Assembly: GCF_009765225.1 (NCBI RefSeq)
Contig: NZ_VMSF01000001.1
Coordinates: forward strand, 2,170,001-2,234,000
DNA length: 64,000 bases
From: Leifsonia sp. AG29
Lineage (GTDB): Bacteria > Actinomycetota > Actinomycetes > Actinomycetales > Microbacteriaceae
Direction of reading: 5' to 3'
Every line of letters begins with the position of its first letter. Within the stretch, counting starts at the first letter, position 1. The notes under the pieces were generated by a model. The model had not been told where the DNA came from. It did not search any database and saw only the letters and a list, made by a program, of their open reading frames with translations. Of this stretch, positions 52,566 to 62,130 are shown piece after piece. The translations under genes and the position numbers were made by a program.

Positions 52566-53159
52566 ATGGCAACCATCAACGAACCGCAGCCGCCGTACCG
52601 GGTCGGCTATTTCGTCGGCAGTCTCTCGGAGCACTCGGTGAACCGCACGCTCTCGCGCGCGCTCCTCCGCCTGGCTCCGTCCGAGCTGTCCTTCACCGAG
52701 ATCCCGATCGGCCGCCTCCCCCTGTACAACCGCGACCTCGACGGCGACTTCCCGGAGGAGGCGCGCGAGTTCAAAGCGCTCATCGCCGAGCAGCAGGCGC
52801 TCCTGTTCATCACGCCGGAGTACAACCGGTCCATCCCGGGCGCGCTCAAGAACGCCATCGACTGGGCGAGCCGCCCCTACGGCGAGAACGTGATCGCCCG
52901 CAAGGCGACGGCGGTGATCGGCGCCTCGCCGGGGCAGATCGGGACGGCCGTCGGGCAGCAGCACCTGCGCAGCATCCTCAGCTTCCTCCAGGCCCCGCAG
53001 ATGAATGCGCCCGAGGCCTACATCTGGATGCGCCCGGGCCTCATCGAGCCGGACGGGACCGTCACGGACGCGGGCACGGAGGCCTTCCTGCGCGGCTACA
53101 TGAACGCCTTCTTCGAGTACATCGAGCGCGTGCTGACCGTCGTGCCCGCCGCTCAGTGA
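52566..53159 (+). CDS. NADPH-dependent FMN reductase family protein
   Basis: 197 aa flavodoxin-like fold. FMN-phosphate loop GSLSEHSVNRTLSRALLRLA (~17-28), and the family block LLFITPEYNRSIPGALKNAIDWASRP. Related enzymes are quinone or azo reductases, or chromate reductases (ChrR/SsuE-like). ATG 52566 has no strong ribosome site. The next ORF follows 7 bases later, so the two are probably cotranscribed. Confidence 0.9.
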   Translation: MATINEPQPPYRVGYFVGSLSEHSVNRTLSRALLRLAPSELSFTEIPIGRLPLYNRDLDGDFPEEAREFKALIAEQQALLFITPEYNRSIPGALKNAIDWASRPYGENVIARKATAVIGASPGQIGTAVGQQHLRSILSFLQAPQMNAPEAYIWMRPGLIEPDGTVTDAGTEAFLRGYMNAFFEYIERVLTVVPAAQ

Positions 53160-53166
53160 GCCCGGC

Positions 53167-53592
53167 ATGAGACTCGCCGACGAGGTCGAACCGCGCAGCA
53201 TCGAGCTGCGCACGCTCGCTCGCGCGGCGGGCGAGGACGGTCTCGTCGACCTCGCGGTCGAGGTGACGGACGGCCCCCGGCACTGGCGCCTCGACGGTCC
53301 CCTCCTCACCTCGGGCGAGACGGCGGATCTCGCTGCCTGGCTCGCCGGCATCGCCGAGGACACCACTGGCGCGCCGGACGACTGGTCGTCCGTCACGTTT
53401 ACCGACCCGGCGCTGTCCGCGAGCGGGAGGCGCATCCCGGGAGGGACCGTCGAGCTGCGGGTCGCGGTCCTCCGGATGCGCACCGACAGCGACGCCGTGA
53501 GCGACGTCGTCATCGGCCTGCGGACGACCTCGCAGCGGGTGCTCGAGGCCGCCCGCGACCTGGCCGGGGAGCTCTCCTCGCTGGAGGCGTGA
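53167..53592 (+). CDS. Hypothetical protein downstream of the FMN reductase (141 aa)
   Basis: Visible blocks: DEVEPRSIELRTLARAAGED, VDLAVEVTDGPRHWRLDGPL, DLAAWLAGIAED, SVTFTDPALSASG and VVIGLRTTSQRVLEAARDLA. Alternating beta strands followed by a final helix resemble small WapI/immunity-like or unknown alpha/beta proteins, but I do not recognise a family. It starts 7 bases after the FMN reductase stop and converges on the aldo/keto reductase. Confidence 0.65.
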   Translation: MRLADEVEPRSIELRTLARAAGEDGLVDLAVEVTDGPRHWRLDGPLLTSGETADLAAWLAGIAEDTTGAPDDWSSVTFTDPALSASGRRIPGGTVELRVAVLRMRTDSDAVSDVVIGLRTTSQRVLEAARDLAGELSSLEA

Positions 53593-53610
53593 CGGCGGAT
53601 GGCGCCGCGC

Positions 53611-54642
53611 TCAGCGCCCTCCCTCGCGCTTGCGGTGCCGCTGCGCGATCGCCTGCTCGCCGTACGGATAGGCCTCGGCGTGGCGGGCGCTCGCCTCGTC
53701 GAGCAGGGTCCGCTGCTCGTCGCTCAACCGGACGTCGGCCGCGCCGAGGTTGTCCTCGAGCTGCTCGACCGTCCGCGCGCCGAGGATCACCGAGGTCACC
53801 GCCGGCCGATCCGAGAGCCAGCGGAGTGCGACCTGAGACATGCTGGCACCTGTCTGCTCCGACACGGTCTGCACCGCGTCGATGATCCGCCACGTCTGCG
53901 GGTCGGCGTTGCGCTCCTCCCACGCCTCCATGCCGCGCTTCGGGTTCTCACCGAGGCGCGTGGCGCCCGTCGGCGCCTCGTCGCGGCGGTACTTGCCGCT
54001 GAGCCAGCCACCGCCGAGCGGCGACCAGGGAAGCAGCCCCACTCCGCCGTCGAGTGCGGCGGGGACGATCTCGTGCTCGATGCCGCGCACGATGAGGCTG
54101 TACTGCGGCTGGAGCGTGACCGGGGGCGCCCAGCCGCGCGCCTTCGCCACCTCCACGGCCTTGGTCAGCTGCCAGCCGAGGTAGTTCGAGAAGCCGTAGT
54201 ACGAGATCTTCCCGGCCGTGACGGCGTCGTCGAGGAAGCGCAGCGTCTCCTCGATCGGGGTGAGGGCGTCCCAGGCGTGCATCTGGTACAGGTCGATGTG
54301 GTCGACCCCGAGACGCCGGAGCGAGTGATCGAGCGCCGCGCGGAGATGCGTGCGCGACAGGCCCAGCTGGTTGGGTGAGCCTCCCATCGGGAAGCGCCCC
54401 TTCGTCGCGATCACGACCGACTCGCGGGCGCCGGGGTTGCGCGCCAGCCAGCGCCCGATGATCGACTCCGAGGCTCCGGACGAGTAGACGTCGGCCGTGT
54501 CGACCAGGTTGCCGCCCGCATCGAGGTAGCGCTCCAGGATGCGATGCGAGGTCCGCTCGTCGGCCTCCGCGCCGAAGGTCATCGTGCCGAGCGCGAATTC
54601 CGACACGATCGTGCCGCTGTTTCCGAGGTTCCGTAGGTCCAT
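53611..54642 (-). CDS. Aldo/keto reductase (AKR11/YghZ-like)
   Basis: 343 aa TIM-barrel NADPH oxidoreductase. Marks: LGTMTFGAEADERTSHRILE, GGNLVDTADVYSSGASESIIG with catalytic Tyr ~55 and the Asp before it, VIATKGRF (Lys), IDLYQMHAWDALTPIEETL, YYGFSNYLGWQL and VTSVILGARTVEQLEDNL. Substrate undetermined. The ATG at 54642 follows a TACCTT -10 element by 7 bases; the divergent phosphoesterase starts 47 bases away, so the two promoters interleave. Confidence 0.93.
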   Translation of the reverse strand: MDLRNLGNSGTIVSEFALGTMTFGAEADERTSHRILERYLDAGGNLVDTADVYSSGASESIIGRWLARNPGARESVVIATKGRFPMGGSPNQLGLSRTHLRAALDHSLRRLGVDHIDLYQMHAWDALTPIEETLRFLDDAVTAGKISYYGFSNYLGWQLTKAVEVAKARGWAPPVTLQPQYSLIVRGIEHEIVPAALDGGVGLLPWSPLGGGWLSGKYRRDEAPTGATRLGENPKRGMEAWEERNADPQTWRIIDAVQTVSEQTGASMSQVALRWLSDRPAVTSVILGARTVEQLEDNLGAADVRLSDEQRTLLDEASARHAEAYPYGEQAIAQRHRKREGGR

Positions 54643-54649
54643 ACCGGCG

Positions 54650-54655
54650 AAGGTA
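54650..54655 (-). promoter_or_regulatory. Leaderless-type -10 element of the aldo/keto reductase
   Basis: TACCTT on the minus strand, 7 bases before ATG 54642. It is 21 bases from the opposite -10 element at 54677-54682. Confidence 0.5.
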
Positions 54656-54676
54656 GCCCTGCGACGGCGGATCGCC

Positions 54677-54682
54677 TACCGT
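54677..54682 (+). promoter_or_regulatory. Leaderless-type -10 element of the metallophosphoesterase
   Basis: TACCGT, 7 bases before GTG 54690. Confidence 0.5.
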
Positions 54683-54689
54683 CGGTGCG

Positions 54690-55208
54690 GTGAAGCTCGT
54701 CATGATCTCGGACACGCACATCCCCAAGCGGGCCCGCGCCATCCCCGCGCCGCTGCTCGCCGCGATCGACGAGGGCGACGTCGTCATCCACGCCGGGGAC
54801 TGGGTCGACACGGCCACGCTCGACCTCCTGGAGGCGCGGGCGCGGCGCGTGATCGGGGTGTGGGGCAACAACGACGGCCCGGACCTCCGCGGCCGGCTGC
54901 CCGAGGTCGCACGGGTCGAGCTGGAGGGCGTGCGGTTCGCCGTCGTGCACGAGACGGGCCCGGCCTCGGGGCGCGAGCAGCGCTGCGAGACGGCCTTCCC
55001 CGGGGTCGACGTGCTCGTGTTCGGGCACTCGCACATCCCGTGGGACACCGTGACGCCGGGAGGGATGCGCCTCCTGAACCCGGGCTCGCCCACAGACCGG
55101 AGGCGGCAGCCGGCCGGGACCTACCTGACCGCGGTCGTCGAGGAGGGACGGCTCGCCGACGTCACACTGGTCCAGCTGACCCCGCCGACGCGGCCGGCGC
55201 GGCCGTGA
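54690..55208 (+). CDS. YfcE/MJ0936-type metallophosphoesterase
   Basis: 172 aa calcineurin-like phosphoesterase. Metal ligands: MISDTHIPKRA (DxH), VVIHAGDWVD (GD), VWGNNDGPDLR (GNND), VVHETG (H), FGHSHIPW (GHxH). Small members act on phosphodiesters such as cyclic or bis-p-nitrophenyl substrates; the physiological substrate is unknown. Its last 47 bases overlap the convergent methyltransferase gene. Confidence 0.92.
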   Translation: MKLVMISDTHIPKRARAIPAPLLAAIDEGDVVIHAGDWVDTATLDLLEARARRVIGVWGNNDGPDLRGRLPEVARVELEGVRFAVVHETGPASGREQRCETAFPGVDVLVFGHSHIPWDTVTPGGMRLLNPGSPTDRRRQPAGTYLTAVVEEGRLADVTLVQLTPPTRPARP

Positions 55209-56826
55209 GGAATCCGTCGACGAGCAGCCCCCGGACGCCCGACAGGAGTTCGCGGGAGAGCGCCTCCTCGTCGACGTCGAGCAGGTCGGCGAGAGCCGCA
55301 GCGATCGCCGCCACCGAGAGCTCCCCGTCGCAAGCGCCGACCAGGGCCGCGAGCGCCGTGCCGGCGTCGACGACCCTGCCGAAGCCTCCGCCCTGACGCA
55401 GCAGGATCGCCGTCGGCGCGTCCGCGCCGGGCCAGAGGTGGCGCTCCTCCGTGACGTCGGGCGCAACGGTCGGCCGCAGCCTCCCGAGACCGTCGTCGTC
55501 GAGCCGCGACTGCAGGTCGTGCGCGGCCAGCGCCTCCGAGAGGTGCACCCCGAGTCCCGCTTCGTTCGCGCCGAGGGAGCCATGGAGGCGCTCGTACCGT
55601 GCCAGCGTCGGCTCGGCTCGGGGGCTGCGGCGCAACAGTACGTATCCGAACCCGACCGAGACCACGCCGCGATCCTCGAAGTCGTCGAGCCAGGCGCCGA
55701 GGAGCGAGTCGAACTCGGGCGTGCCGGCGCGCGTCCCGCCGTCGCGGATCCACGTCTCGGCGTAGCGGACGGCGTCCTCGACGTCGCGCTCGACGACCCA
55801 GGCGTCGAGCGGGACCGGCGCCGCCTCGACCCAGCCGCGAACGCGGTCGAGCCCGCTGACCGTCCGGCCGGGGGCCTCCCGGGACTTCCTGGACTCCCAG
55901 TTGCCCAGCAACTGGGCGATGCCTCCCGGCGTCAGGTGCTCTCCGCAGGCGGTGACGAAGCGCTCGACCAGTCCGTCGCCGACCATGCCGCCGTCGCGGT
56001 ACTCGTACGCGGGGACCCCCTCCGTGCGCGGCGTGATCACGAAGGGCGGGTTCGAGACGATGTGGTCGAAGCGCTCGCCCGCGACCGGCTCGAAGAGGCT
56101 GCCGAGACGGAACTCGATCCCCTCCACGGCGTTCAGCCGCGCATTGAACGCCGCGAACGCCAGTGCTCGCTCCGAGATGTCGGTCGCGACGACCCGCTCG
56201 GCGTGCCGGGCGGCGTGCAGGGCCTGGATGCCGCACCCCGTGCCCAGGTCGAGCGCCGAGGCGACGGGGCGCTGCAGCATGATCCCGCTCAGGGTGAGGG
56301 AGGCGCCTCCCACCCCGAGCATGTGGTCCTCCGGGAGGGCGTGGCCGAGCGCCACCTCGCCGAGATCGGAGGCGATCCACCACTCGTCGTCGCCGAGCGC
56401 GTCGGCGAAGGCGTAGGGGCGGAGGTCGACGAGGGGGGCGACCGTGAGGTCGGTGGTGCCGGGTTCCGTCGAGGGCTCGGCCCGGGTTTCGGTGCCGGGC
56501 TCGGCGGGGGTTTCGATGCCGGACGCGGCCGCGGTCTCGACGAGCCGGAGTTCGACCGCTCCGGCGACGCCGAGCGAGGGGAAGGCCCGCGCCGCCTCCC
56601 TCCATCCGACCGGCCTGCCGAGCACGAACAGCGCGGCGAGGGTGCCGAGCGGGCCGGCCTCGCGCCTGGCGAGGGCGCGCTCAGCCGGGAGGCGCTGGCC
56701 CCGGTGGAGCGCCTCCGCCGCCTCCTCGCCCCACAGGGCGGTGACCCCGGCGACGCCGAATCCGGCGGCTTCGAGGTCGGAGCGGAGGGCGGCGATCAGG
56801 TCGGGCCGGTCGGCGGGTGAGCTCAC
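55162..56826 (-). CDS. Class I methyltransferase with NPPF motif and C-terminal domain (DUF7059/PrmC-RsmC-like)
   Basis: 554 aa. Actinobacterial N-terminal domain (about 1-140), including a Pro/Thr/Glu-rich insert. The SAM domain has LDLGTGCGIQALHAARHAERVVATDIS and the substrate motif IVSNPPFVITPRTEG (NPPF), as in PrmC, RsmC and TrmA-type N/Q/purine methyltransferases. The C-terminal ~150 residues are a further domain. Its target is unknown. I chose GTG 56826 (MSSPADRPDLIAAL); the frame is open to ATG 56850, which overlaps the acylphosphatase start. It overlaps the phosphoesterase by 47 bases at the 3' end. Confidence 0.82.
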   Translation of the reverse strand: MSSPADRPDLIAALRSDLEAAGFGVAGVTALWGEEAAEALHRGQRLPAERALARREAGPLGTLAALFVLGRPVGWREAARAFPSLGVAGAVELRLVETAAASGIETPAEPGTETRAEPSTEPGTTDLTVAPLVDLRPYAFADALGDDEWWIASDLGEVALGHALPEDHMLGVGGASLTLSGIMLQRPVASALDLGTGCGIQALHAARHAERVVATDISERALAFAAFNARLNAVEGIEFRLGSLFEPVAGERFDHIVSNPPFVITPRTEGVPAYEYRDGGMVGDGLVERFVTACGEHLTPGGIAQLLGNWESRKSREAPGRTVSGLDRVRGWVEAAPVPLDAWVVERDVEDAVRYAETWIRDGGTRAGTPEFDSLLGAWLDDFEDRGVVSVGFGYVLLRRSPRAEPTLARYERLHGSLGANEAGLGVHLSEALAAHDLQSRLDDDGLGRLRPTVAPDVTEERHLWPGADAPTAILLRQGGGFGRVVDAGTALAALVGACDGELSVAAIAAALADLLDVDEEALSRELLSGVRGLLVDGFLTAAPAASAGSAGPV

Positions 56827-56849
56827 CGCTCCATTCAAGCAGGAGCACA

Positions 56850-57134
56850 ATGGGCCGTGTGATCCGCAAGAGAGTCATCGTGACGGGCCGCGTGCAGGGG
56901 GTCGGGTTCCGGTGGGGCGCCCGCGAGGCCGCGGAGCGGTTCGGCGTCGCCGGCTGGGCGCGCAACCGCCTGGACGGGACGGTCGAGGTGGAGGTCGAGG
57001 GCGAACCGGAGAGCGTGGACCGCATGCTCGGCTGGCTGCGCTCCGGGCCTCCCGGTGCGTCGGTGGAGATGGTCGACGTGACGGATGCGAAACCGGACGG
57101 GGACGACCGGTTCCGCATCCGTCAGACCGTCTGA
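56850..57134 (+). CDS. acyP: Acylphosphatase
   Basis: 94 aa. Hydrolyses carboxyl-phosphate bonds such as acetyl phosphate. Active-site loop GRVQGVGFRWGAREAAERFG (catalytic Arg) and GWARNRLDGTVEVEVEGE (catalytic Asn), both canonical. AGGAG lies 4 bases before ATG 56850. Divergent from the methyltransferase and followed by a class IV aminotransferase after 34 bases. Confidence 0.95.
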   Translation: MGRVIRKRVIVTGRVQGVGFRWGAREAAERFGVAGWARNRLDGTVEVEVEGEPESVDRMLGWLRSGPPGASVEMVDVTDAKPDGDDRFRIRQTV

Positions 57135-57168
57135 CCCGGAATCGGGCCGGCGCGGGCACAATGGACGC

Positions 57169-58074
57169 ATGACCCGCGCAACGCTGCTCACCGTGACCAC
57201 GCCCACCGGGACCACCGAGCCCGGAGACACCGGCTTCACCGTCTCAGACTTCGGTGCGCCGCAGGTGCGCATCACCGACCTCGCCGTAACGCGCGGCGAC
57301 GGCGTCTTCGAGACGATCGCGGTGATCAAGGGCCACCCGCAGGCGCTCGAGCCGCACCTCGCGCGGCTCGCGCACTCCGCGGCCCTCCTCGACCTGCCCG
57401 AGCCCGCGCTCGACGTGTGGCGGCTCGCCGTGCACGAGGGGGTCGCCGACTACCTGAGCCGCAACGGCGTGACGCTCGACGGGGAGGGGGCCGAGCTGTT
57501 CGCGAAGCTGATCTACTCGCGGGGCGTGGAGGGCACCGGGCGCCCGAGCGGCTGGATCTTCGTCGACAAGGGCGAGGACTTCACCGCCGACCGGCAGGGC
57601 ATCCGCGTGGTGTCGCTCGACCGGGGCTACCGGCACGACGTGGCCGAGACCTCCCCGTGGCTGCTCGCGGGCGCCAAGACCCTCTCCTATGCCGTCAACC
57701 GGGCGGCCCAGCGGGAGGCGGTGCGCCGCGGAGCGGACGACGTCCTGTTCGTCAGCTCGGACGGCTTCGCGCTCGAGGGCCCCACCTCGAACGTCGTAAT
57801 CCGGACCGGTGACGTGGTCCGGACCCCTCAGACCGACCAGGGCATCCTCGCCGGAACGACCCAGGCCGACGTCTTTGCCTTCTTCGAGGCGCGCGGACTG
57901 ACCACCGAGTACGGCCGCATCACCCTCGAGGAGGTGGCGGCCGCCGACGCGATCTGGCTGGTATCGAGCGTCCGCCTCGCCGGCCCGGTGACGTGGCTCG
58001 ACGGGCGCGACTACCCCGTGGACCACGCGCTCACCGACGAGCTGAACGCCTACCTGCTGGCGCGGACCGACTGA
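57169..58074 (+). CDS. Class IV PLP aminotransferase / aminodeoxychorismate lyase (PabC-like)
   Basis: 301 aa fold-type IV PLP enzyme. Marks: TRGDGVFETIAVIKG, LEPHLARLAHSAALL, the PLP lysine in LAGAKTLSYAVNRAAQREAVR, DDVLFVSSDGFALEGPTSNVVI and GILAGTTQADVF. This is the aminodeoxychorismate lyase/branched-chain aminotransferase group; PabC (folate) is the more likely role but is not proven, and no folate genes are adjacent. The ATG at 57169 lies 6 bases after CACAAT, perhaps its -10. An array of palindromes follows. Confidence 0.88.
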   Translation: MTRATLLTVTTPTGTTEPGDTGFTVSDFGAPQVRITDLAVTRGDGVFETIAVIKGHPQALEPHLARLAHSAALLDLPEPALDVWRLAVHEGVADYLSRNGVTLDGEGAELFAKLIYSRGVEGTGRPSGWIFVDKGEDFTADRQGIRVVSLDRGYRHDVAETSPWLLAGAKTLSYAVNRAAQREAVRRGADDVLFVSSDGFALEGPTSNVVIRTGDVVRTPQTDQGILAGTTQADVFAFFEARGLTTEYGRITLEEVAAADAIWLVSSVRLAGPVTWLDGRDYPVDHALTDELNAYLLARTD

Positions 58075-58096
58075 GCCCGGCGGGTCCGTCGCGTCG

Positions 58097-58150
58097 CGTC
58101 CCCGTCCTTCCCTCCCTCCCTCCCGCCTTCCTCCCTCCCCTCGTCCCCGG
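58097..58150. other. Pyrimidine-rich tract after the PabC-like gene
   Basis: A strongly C/T-biased strand of about 50 bases (CCTTCCCTCCCTCCCTCCCG and similar). It may form an unusual structure, and it immediately precedes the palindrome cluster. Confidence 0.5.
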
Positions 58151-58156
58151 CGCCCA

Positions 58157-58402
58157 CATTCGTGCCGAATGTGCCTCACGCCGGGCGCGTCCCCCACATT
58201 CGGCACGAATCCCGCGCCCCCGAGGCGCCCCGCGTACTTCCCCTCCCGCGTCCCCGGCGCCCACATTCGTGCCGAATGTGCCTCACGGGGCGCGCGTCCC
58301 CCACATTCGGCACGAATGCGGGGCCACCCCGTCGTCCCCGGGCTCGAGATTCGTGCCGAATGTGCGTTACGGGGCGCGCGTCGCCTACATTCGGCACGAA
58401 TC
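58157..58402. repeat. Cluster of six CATTCG palindromes (locus 3)
   Basis: Sites start at 58157, 58197, 58264, 58304, 58348 and 58388: three pairs, each 40 bases apart. The first of each pair has the TGCC centre (CATTCGTGCCGAATG; 58348 begins GATTCG) and the second its reverse complement (CATTCGGCACGAATG/C). Each pair is thus a larger inverted repeat with a conserved GC-rich spacer (GTGCCTCACG...GCGCGTCCCC). No gene is present between 58075 and 58530. Confidence 0.95.
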
Positions 58403-58530
58403 CCGCGCCCCGTGGGCGCCCCGAGGGCGCCGCCGAGGGCGCCGGGATTCGCGGAGGTCGGACCCACCGCTTAGGCTGTACGAACCGCTTCGGCAGGGCC
58501 GCCGGGCGGAGTGCCGCGGAGGGAGGGGCG

Positions 58531-58866
58531 ATGACGGAGCACGTGCCACGGAGCATCGAGGTGATGCGCCAGCAGGCGCGCGACGAGCTGGCCGCCATCA
58601 TCGAGCACCGCTGCCGCGCGGGCGAGGATCCGTGGCAGTTCATCCCGGACCTCCCGAGCGTCGACGAGCAGGTCGTCATCTCGCTGCGGTCCGGTGCCAT
58701 CGAGCAATTCGACCTCGCCGAGGAGCAGTCGCGCGCGCACCACCCGTCTGCCGGGCGCGAGACGTTCGCCCGGTTCGAGTACGGTGTCCTCCGGCGGATC
58801 GCCCTGGAGCACCCCGAACTGAGCGAAGCCGTCTGGGGGATGCTCGACCGCGTCGAGCGCCGCTGA
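58531..58866 (+). CDS. Helical protein of unknown function (111 aa)
   Basis: MTEHVPRSIEVMRQQARDEL then AAIIEHRCRAGEDPWQFIPDLPSVDEQVV; later AEEQSRAHHPSAGRETFARFEYGV and LEHPELSEAVWGMLDRVERR. Mostly alpha-helical, no membrane span, one cysteine. GGAGGG lies 4 bases before ATG 58531, an excellent ribosome site. Family not recognised. It follows the palindrome cluster and converges on the DUF255 gene. Confidence 0.65.
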   Translation: MTEHVPRSIEVMRQQARDELAAIIEHRCRAGEDPWQFIPDLPSVDEQVVISLRSGAIEQFDLAEEQSRAHHPSAGRETFARFEYGVLRRIALEHPELSEAVWGMLDRVERR

Positions 58867-58880
58867 ATCCCCCACGCCGC

Positions 58881-60755
58881 TCAGGCCATCGCGGCCGGGT
58901 CCGTGACCGGCAGCCGGCACACGAAGTCGCGGCAGAGGTAGCCCGTCGGGAGGCCGTCCCGCGACGCGCGCCCCTCGAACAGCTCGAACCCGTCCGCCGC
59001 GAAGGCCGCGGCCGCGGCATCGTCGACGACCGCCACCAACGGAGCCTCCTCGCGCCGCGCAGCGGCGAGCAGCCCCTGCGGGTCCGGCACATCCGCCTCC
59101 ACCCCACCGCCGCCCCTCGGCACGACGACCACCAGCTGCACGACCTCCCCTGCCAGCCGCGACATGAGCGTCAGCGATGCCCCGAAAGCACTCGGCGAGT
59201 CGAGGGCCGGAGCGGCGACGAGCCGCATCGCCTCCCGGGCCGCCCGCTCGTAGCGCCGCTCCCCCGTCATCAGGTACAGGAGGTGCGACGCGGTCGCCAT
59301 GGACGACAGCCCGGACGGGTAGGCGCCCTCCGACGGATCCACCCGCACCGCGAGCCCCGTCGCGGTGAGCACGGGGTCCGTTCCTCCGGGCGTCTCGAAC
59401 GGGCACGCCTCCGCCGTGCGGGCCGCGTCGAGGCAGAGGTCGACGAGGTCGCGGGCCGCCGACGCCGCAGCGGGGTCTCCGTCGGCCGCGGCGAGCTCGA
59501 GGAGGCCCCAGGCCAGGCCCCCGTAGTCCTCGAGCGTGGCGCCCGCCTCCGACGCCCGGCCGTCGAGCGACACGCGAAGGAGCGTTCCGTCCTCACGGCG
59601 GTGGTGGTCGAGGAGGAAGAGCGCCGCCTCCCGCGCGGCCGCCAGCCAGGCGGGGCGGGCGAGGATCCGCGCCGCCCGCGCGAGGGCCGCGATCGCGAAG
59701 CCGTTCCACCCCGTCAGCACCTTGCCGTCGACGGGAGGCGCCTCCAGTCGCGCTCGCTCCGCGACACCGCTCGTGTAGTAGGCGCCCTCGACCCGTGCGC
59801 CGTCGATGGTGCTCTCCGAGTCCTGGGCCGAGCCGAAGCCGCCGCCGCGTCGCCGGAGCACCCCGAGGAGGAACCGCACGATCCCGTCGGCGGCCTCTTC
59901 GGCCCAGTCGGCGCCGGTCTGCTGCCACGCGGTCGAGTAAGCGTCGAGCAGCAGCGCGTTGTCGTACAGCATCCGCTCGTAGTGCGGCTCGCTCCAGTCG
60001 CGCCGCGTGGCGTAGCGGAAGAAGCCGCCGTCGACGGGGTCACGGAGGGGCGATGCGGCCATGCACTGGAGCGTCCGTAACCCGAGCGACCGCCCGCTCG
60101 GGCGCGTCAGAAGGAAGCCGAGCACGGGAGCGACGGGGAACTTCGGCGCGGTGCCGAACCCGCCGAACTCCGGGTCCTCCGCCCGCTCCAGGAGGCCGAC
60201 GGCGGCATCGAGGTCGTGCATCGTCGGCAGATCGGACTGCTCCTGGGCCGCCCGGGAAGCCGCCGCCATCGCCTCGGCGACGGTCCCGGCGTCGCGGTCG
60301 ACGTCGGTGCGGCGCTCCGTCCAGGCGTCCCAGACGGCGTCGAGCACCTGCCGGAACGACGCCCGGCCGCCCGTCGGCACAGGAGGGAAGTAGGTCCCGG
60401 CGAAGAAGGCGCGCCCGCTCGGCGTCGCGAACACGGTGAGCGGCCAGCCGAGGTTCCCGGTGAAGGCGCTCGCGGCGCTCAGGTAGGCCGCGTCGACCTC
60501 CGGGTGCTCCTCCCGGTCGACCTTGATCGCGACGAAGCGCGAGTTCAGCTCCGCGGCGAGTTGCGGGTCGCTGAAGCTCTCGCGGGCCATGACGTGGCAC
60601 CAGTGGCAGGTGGCGTACCCGATCGACACGACGATCGGCACGTCGCGCCGGCGCGCCTCGGCGAAGGCCTCGGCTCCCCACGGGAACCAGTCGACGGGGT
60701 TGTCCGCGTGCGCGCGGAGGTACGGGCTGATCGCGTCGGCCAGGCGGTTCGGCAT
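58881..60755 (-). CDS. DUF255 thioredoxin-fold protein (YyaL/SSP411 family)
   Basis: 624 aa. N-terminal thioredoxin-like domain: [20 protein letters not shown], then [17 protein letters not shown] with a C-x2-C pair (His-Trp between), ending ~170. It is followed by a (alpha/alpha)6-barrel-like region with [30 protein letters not shown] and QDSEST. The family is widespread; the function is unclear. The frame is open to GTG 60761, but a TAGGGT -10 element lies 6 bases before ATG 60755, so I take the latter. Divergent from the aldo/keto reductase. Confidence 0.93.
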   Translation of the reverse strand: MPNRLADAISPYLRAHADNPVDWFPWGAEAFAEARRRDVPIVVSIGYATCHWCHVMARESFSDPQLAAELNSRFVAIKVDREEHPEVDAAYLSAASAFTGNLGWPLTVFATPSGRAFFAGTYFPPVPTGGRASFRQVLDAVWDAWTERRTDVDRDAGTVAEAMAAASRAAQEQSDLPTMHDLDAAVGLLERAEDPEFGGFGTAPKFPVAPVLGFLLTRPSGRSLGLRTLQCMAASPLRDPVDGGFFRYATRRDWSEPHYERMLYDNALLLDAYSTAWQQTGADWAEEAADGIVRFLLGVLRRRGGGFGSAQDSESTIDGARVEGAYYTSGVAERARLEAPPVDGKVLTGWNGFAIAALARAARILARPAWLAAAREAALFLLDHHRREDGTLLRVSLDGRASEAGATLEDYGGLAWGLLELAAADGDPAAASAARDLVDLCLDAARTAEACPFETPGGTDPVLTATGLAVRVDPSEGAYPSGLSSMATASHLLYLMTGERRYERAAREAMRLVAAPALDSPSAFGASLTLMSRLAGEVVQLVVVVPRGGGGVEADVPDPQGLLAAARREEAPLVAVVDDAAAAAFAADGFELFEGRASRDGLPTGYLCRDFVCRLPVTDPAAMA

Positions 60756-60761
60756 GCGCAC

Positions 60762-60767
60762 ACCCTA
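60762..60767 (-). promoter_or_regulatory. Leaderless-type -10 element of the DUF255 gene
   Basis: TAGGGT on the minus strand, 6 bases before ATG 60755 and directly touching the rejected GTG 60761. Confidence 0.5.
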
Positions 60768-60830
60768 CGACCGGCGCGGTCGCTCCGGCACCGGCCGGGT
60801 CTCCGAGCCGGGGCCGTCGGAGGCCGCTGG

Positions 60831-60836
60831 TAACGT
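60831..60836 (+). promoter_or_regulatory. Leaderless-type -10 element of the aldo/keto reductase at 60.8 kb
   Basis: TAACGT, 8 bases before ATG 60845. Confidence 0.45.
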
Positions 60837-60838
60837 GA

Positions 60839-61678
<840 letters not shown>

Positions 61679-61707
61679 GCGCGGGGGCGCTCTCCCGCGC
61701 CCCGCGT

Positions 61708-61713
61708 TAGGCT
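61708..61713 (+). promoter_or_regulatory. Leaderless-type -10 element of the 136-aa membrane protein
   Basis: TAGGCT, 6 bases before GTG 61720. Confidence 0.45.
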
Positions 61714-61719
61714 CGCGAT

Positions 61720-62130
61720 GTGAGAATCACGACGATCACCGGGAAGATCATCTACATCCTGGGCGGCGAAGCACTGATCCTGGTGCTGAATCTCTTCGTG
61801 TTCCAGCAGCTCGTCAACCCGACGATCGACGTGCTCATCGTCTTCCTGCTCAACGTCGCCTACGTGGCCCTCGGCGTCCGGACCTTCCGTGGTGCCGAGG
61901 AGAACCGCGACGACCCTCGCGCCTGGTGGCGCGCCACCGCCAAGCCCGCCGCCGGTTTCTGGATCGGCGGCGGCCTGGCGGCCGCGGCCTTCGTGTCGGC
62001 GGTCGGCGCGTTCGCCAGCAAGCCCGAGAACGCCTTCATCCCCGCGGTCGCCTTCATCGGCTACGCGGCCCTGGCGGCGTTCTACCTGCACTCGTCGGTG
62101 CGCCTCCAGACGATGGACACGGCTCCCTAG
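61720..62130 (+). CDS. Four-span membrane protein (136 aa)
   Basis: Spans at about residues 8-28 (IIYILGGEALILVLNLFVF), 35-52, 80-98 and 106-124. A polar loop carries GAEENRDDPRAWWRATAK. No recognised family. Expression is supported by a TAGGCT -10 element 6 bases before GTG 61720. The stop overlaps the end of the convergent CoA-ligase gene by 4 bases. Confidence 0.7.
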   Translation: MRITTITGKIIYILGGEALILVLNLFVFQQLVNPTIDVLIVFLLNVAYVALGVRTFRGAEENRDDPRAWWRATAKPAAGFWIGGGLAAAAFVSAVGAFASKPENAFIPAVAFIGYAALAAFYLHSSVRLQTMDTAP

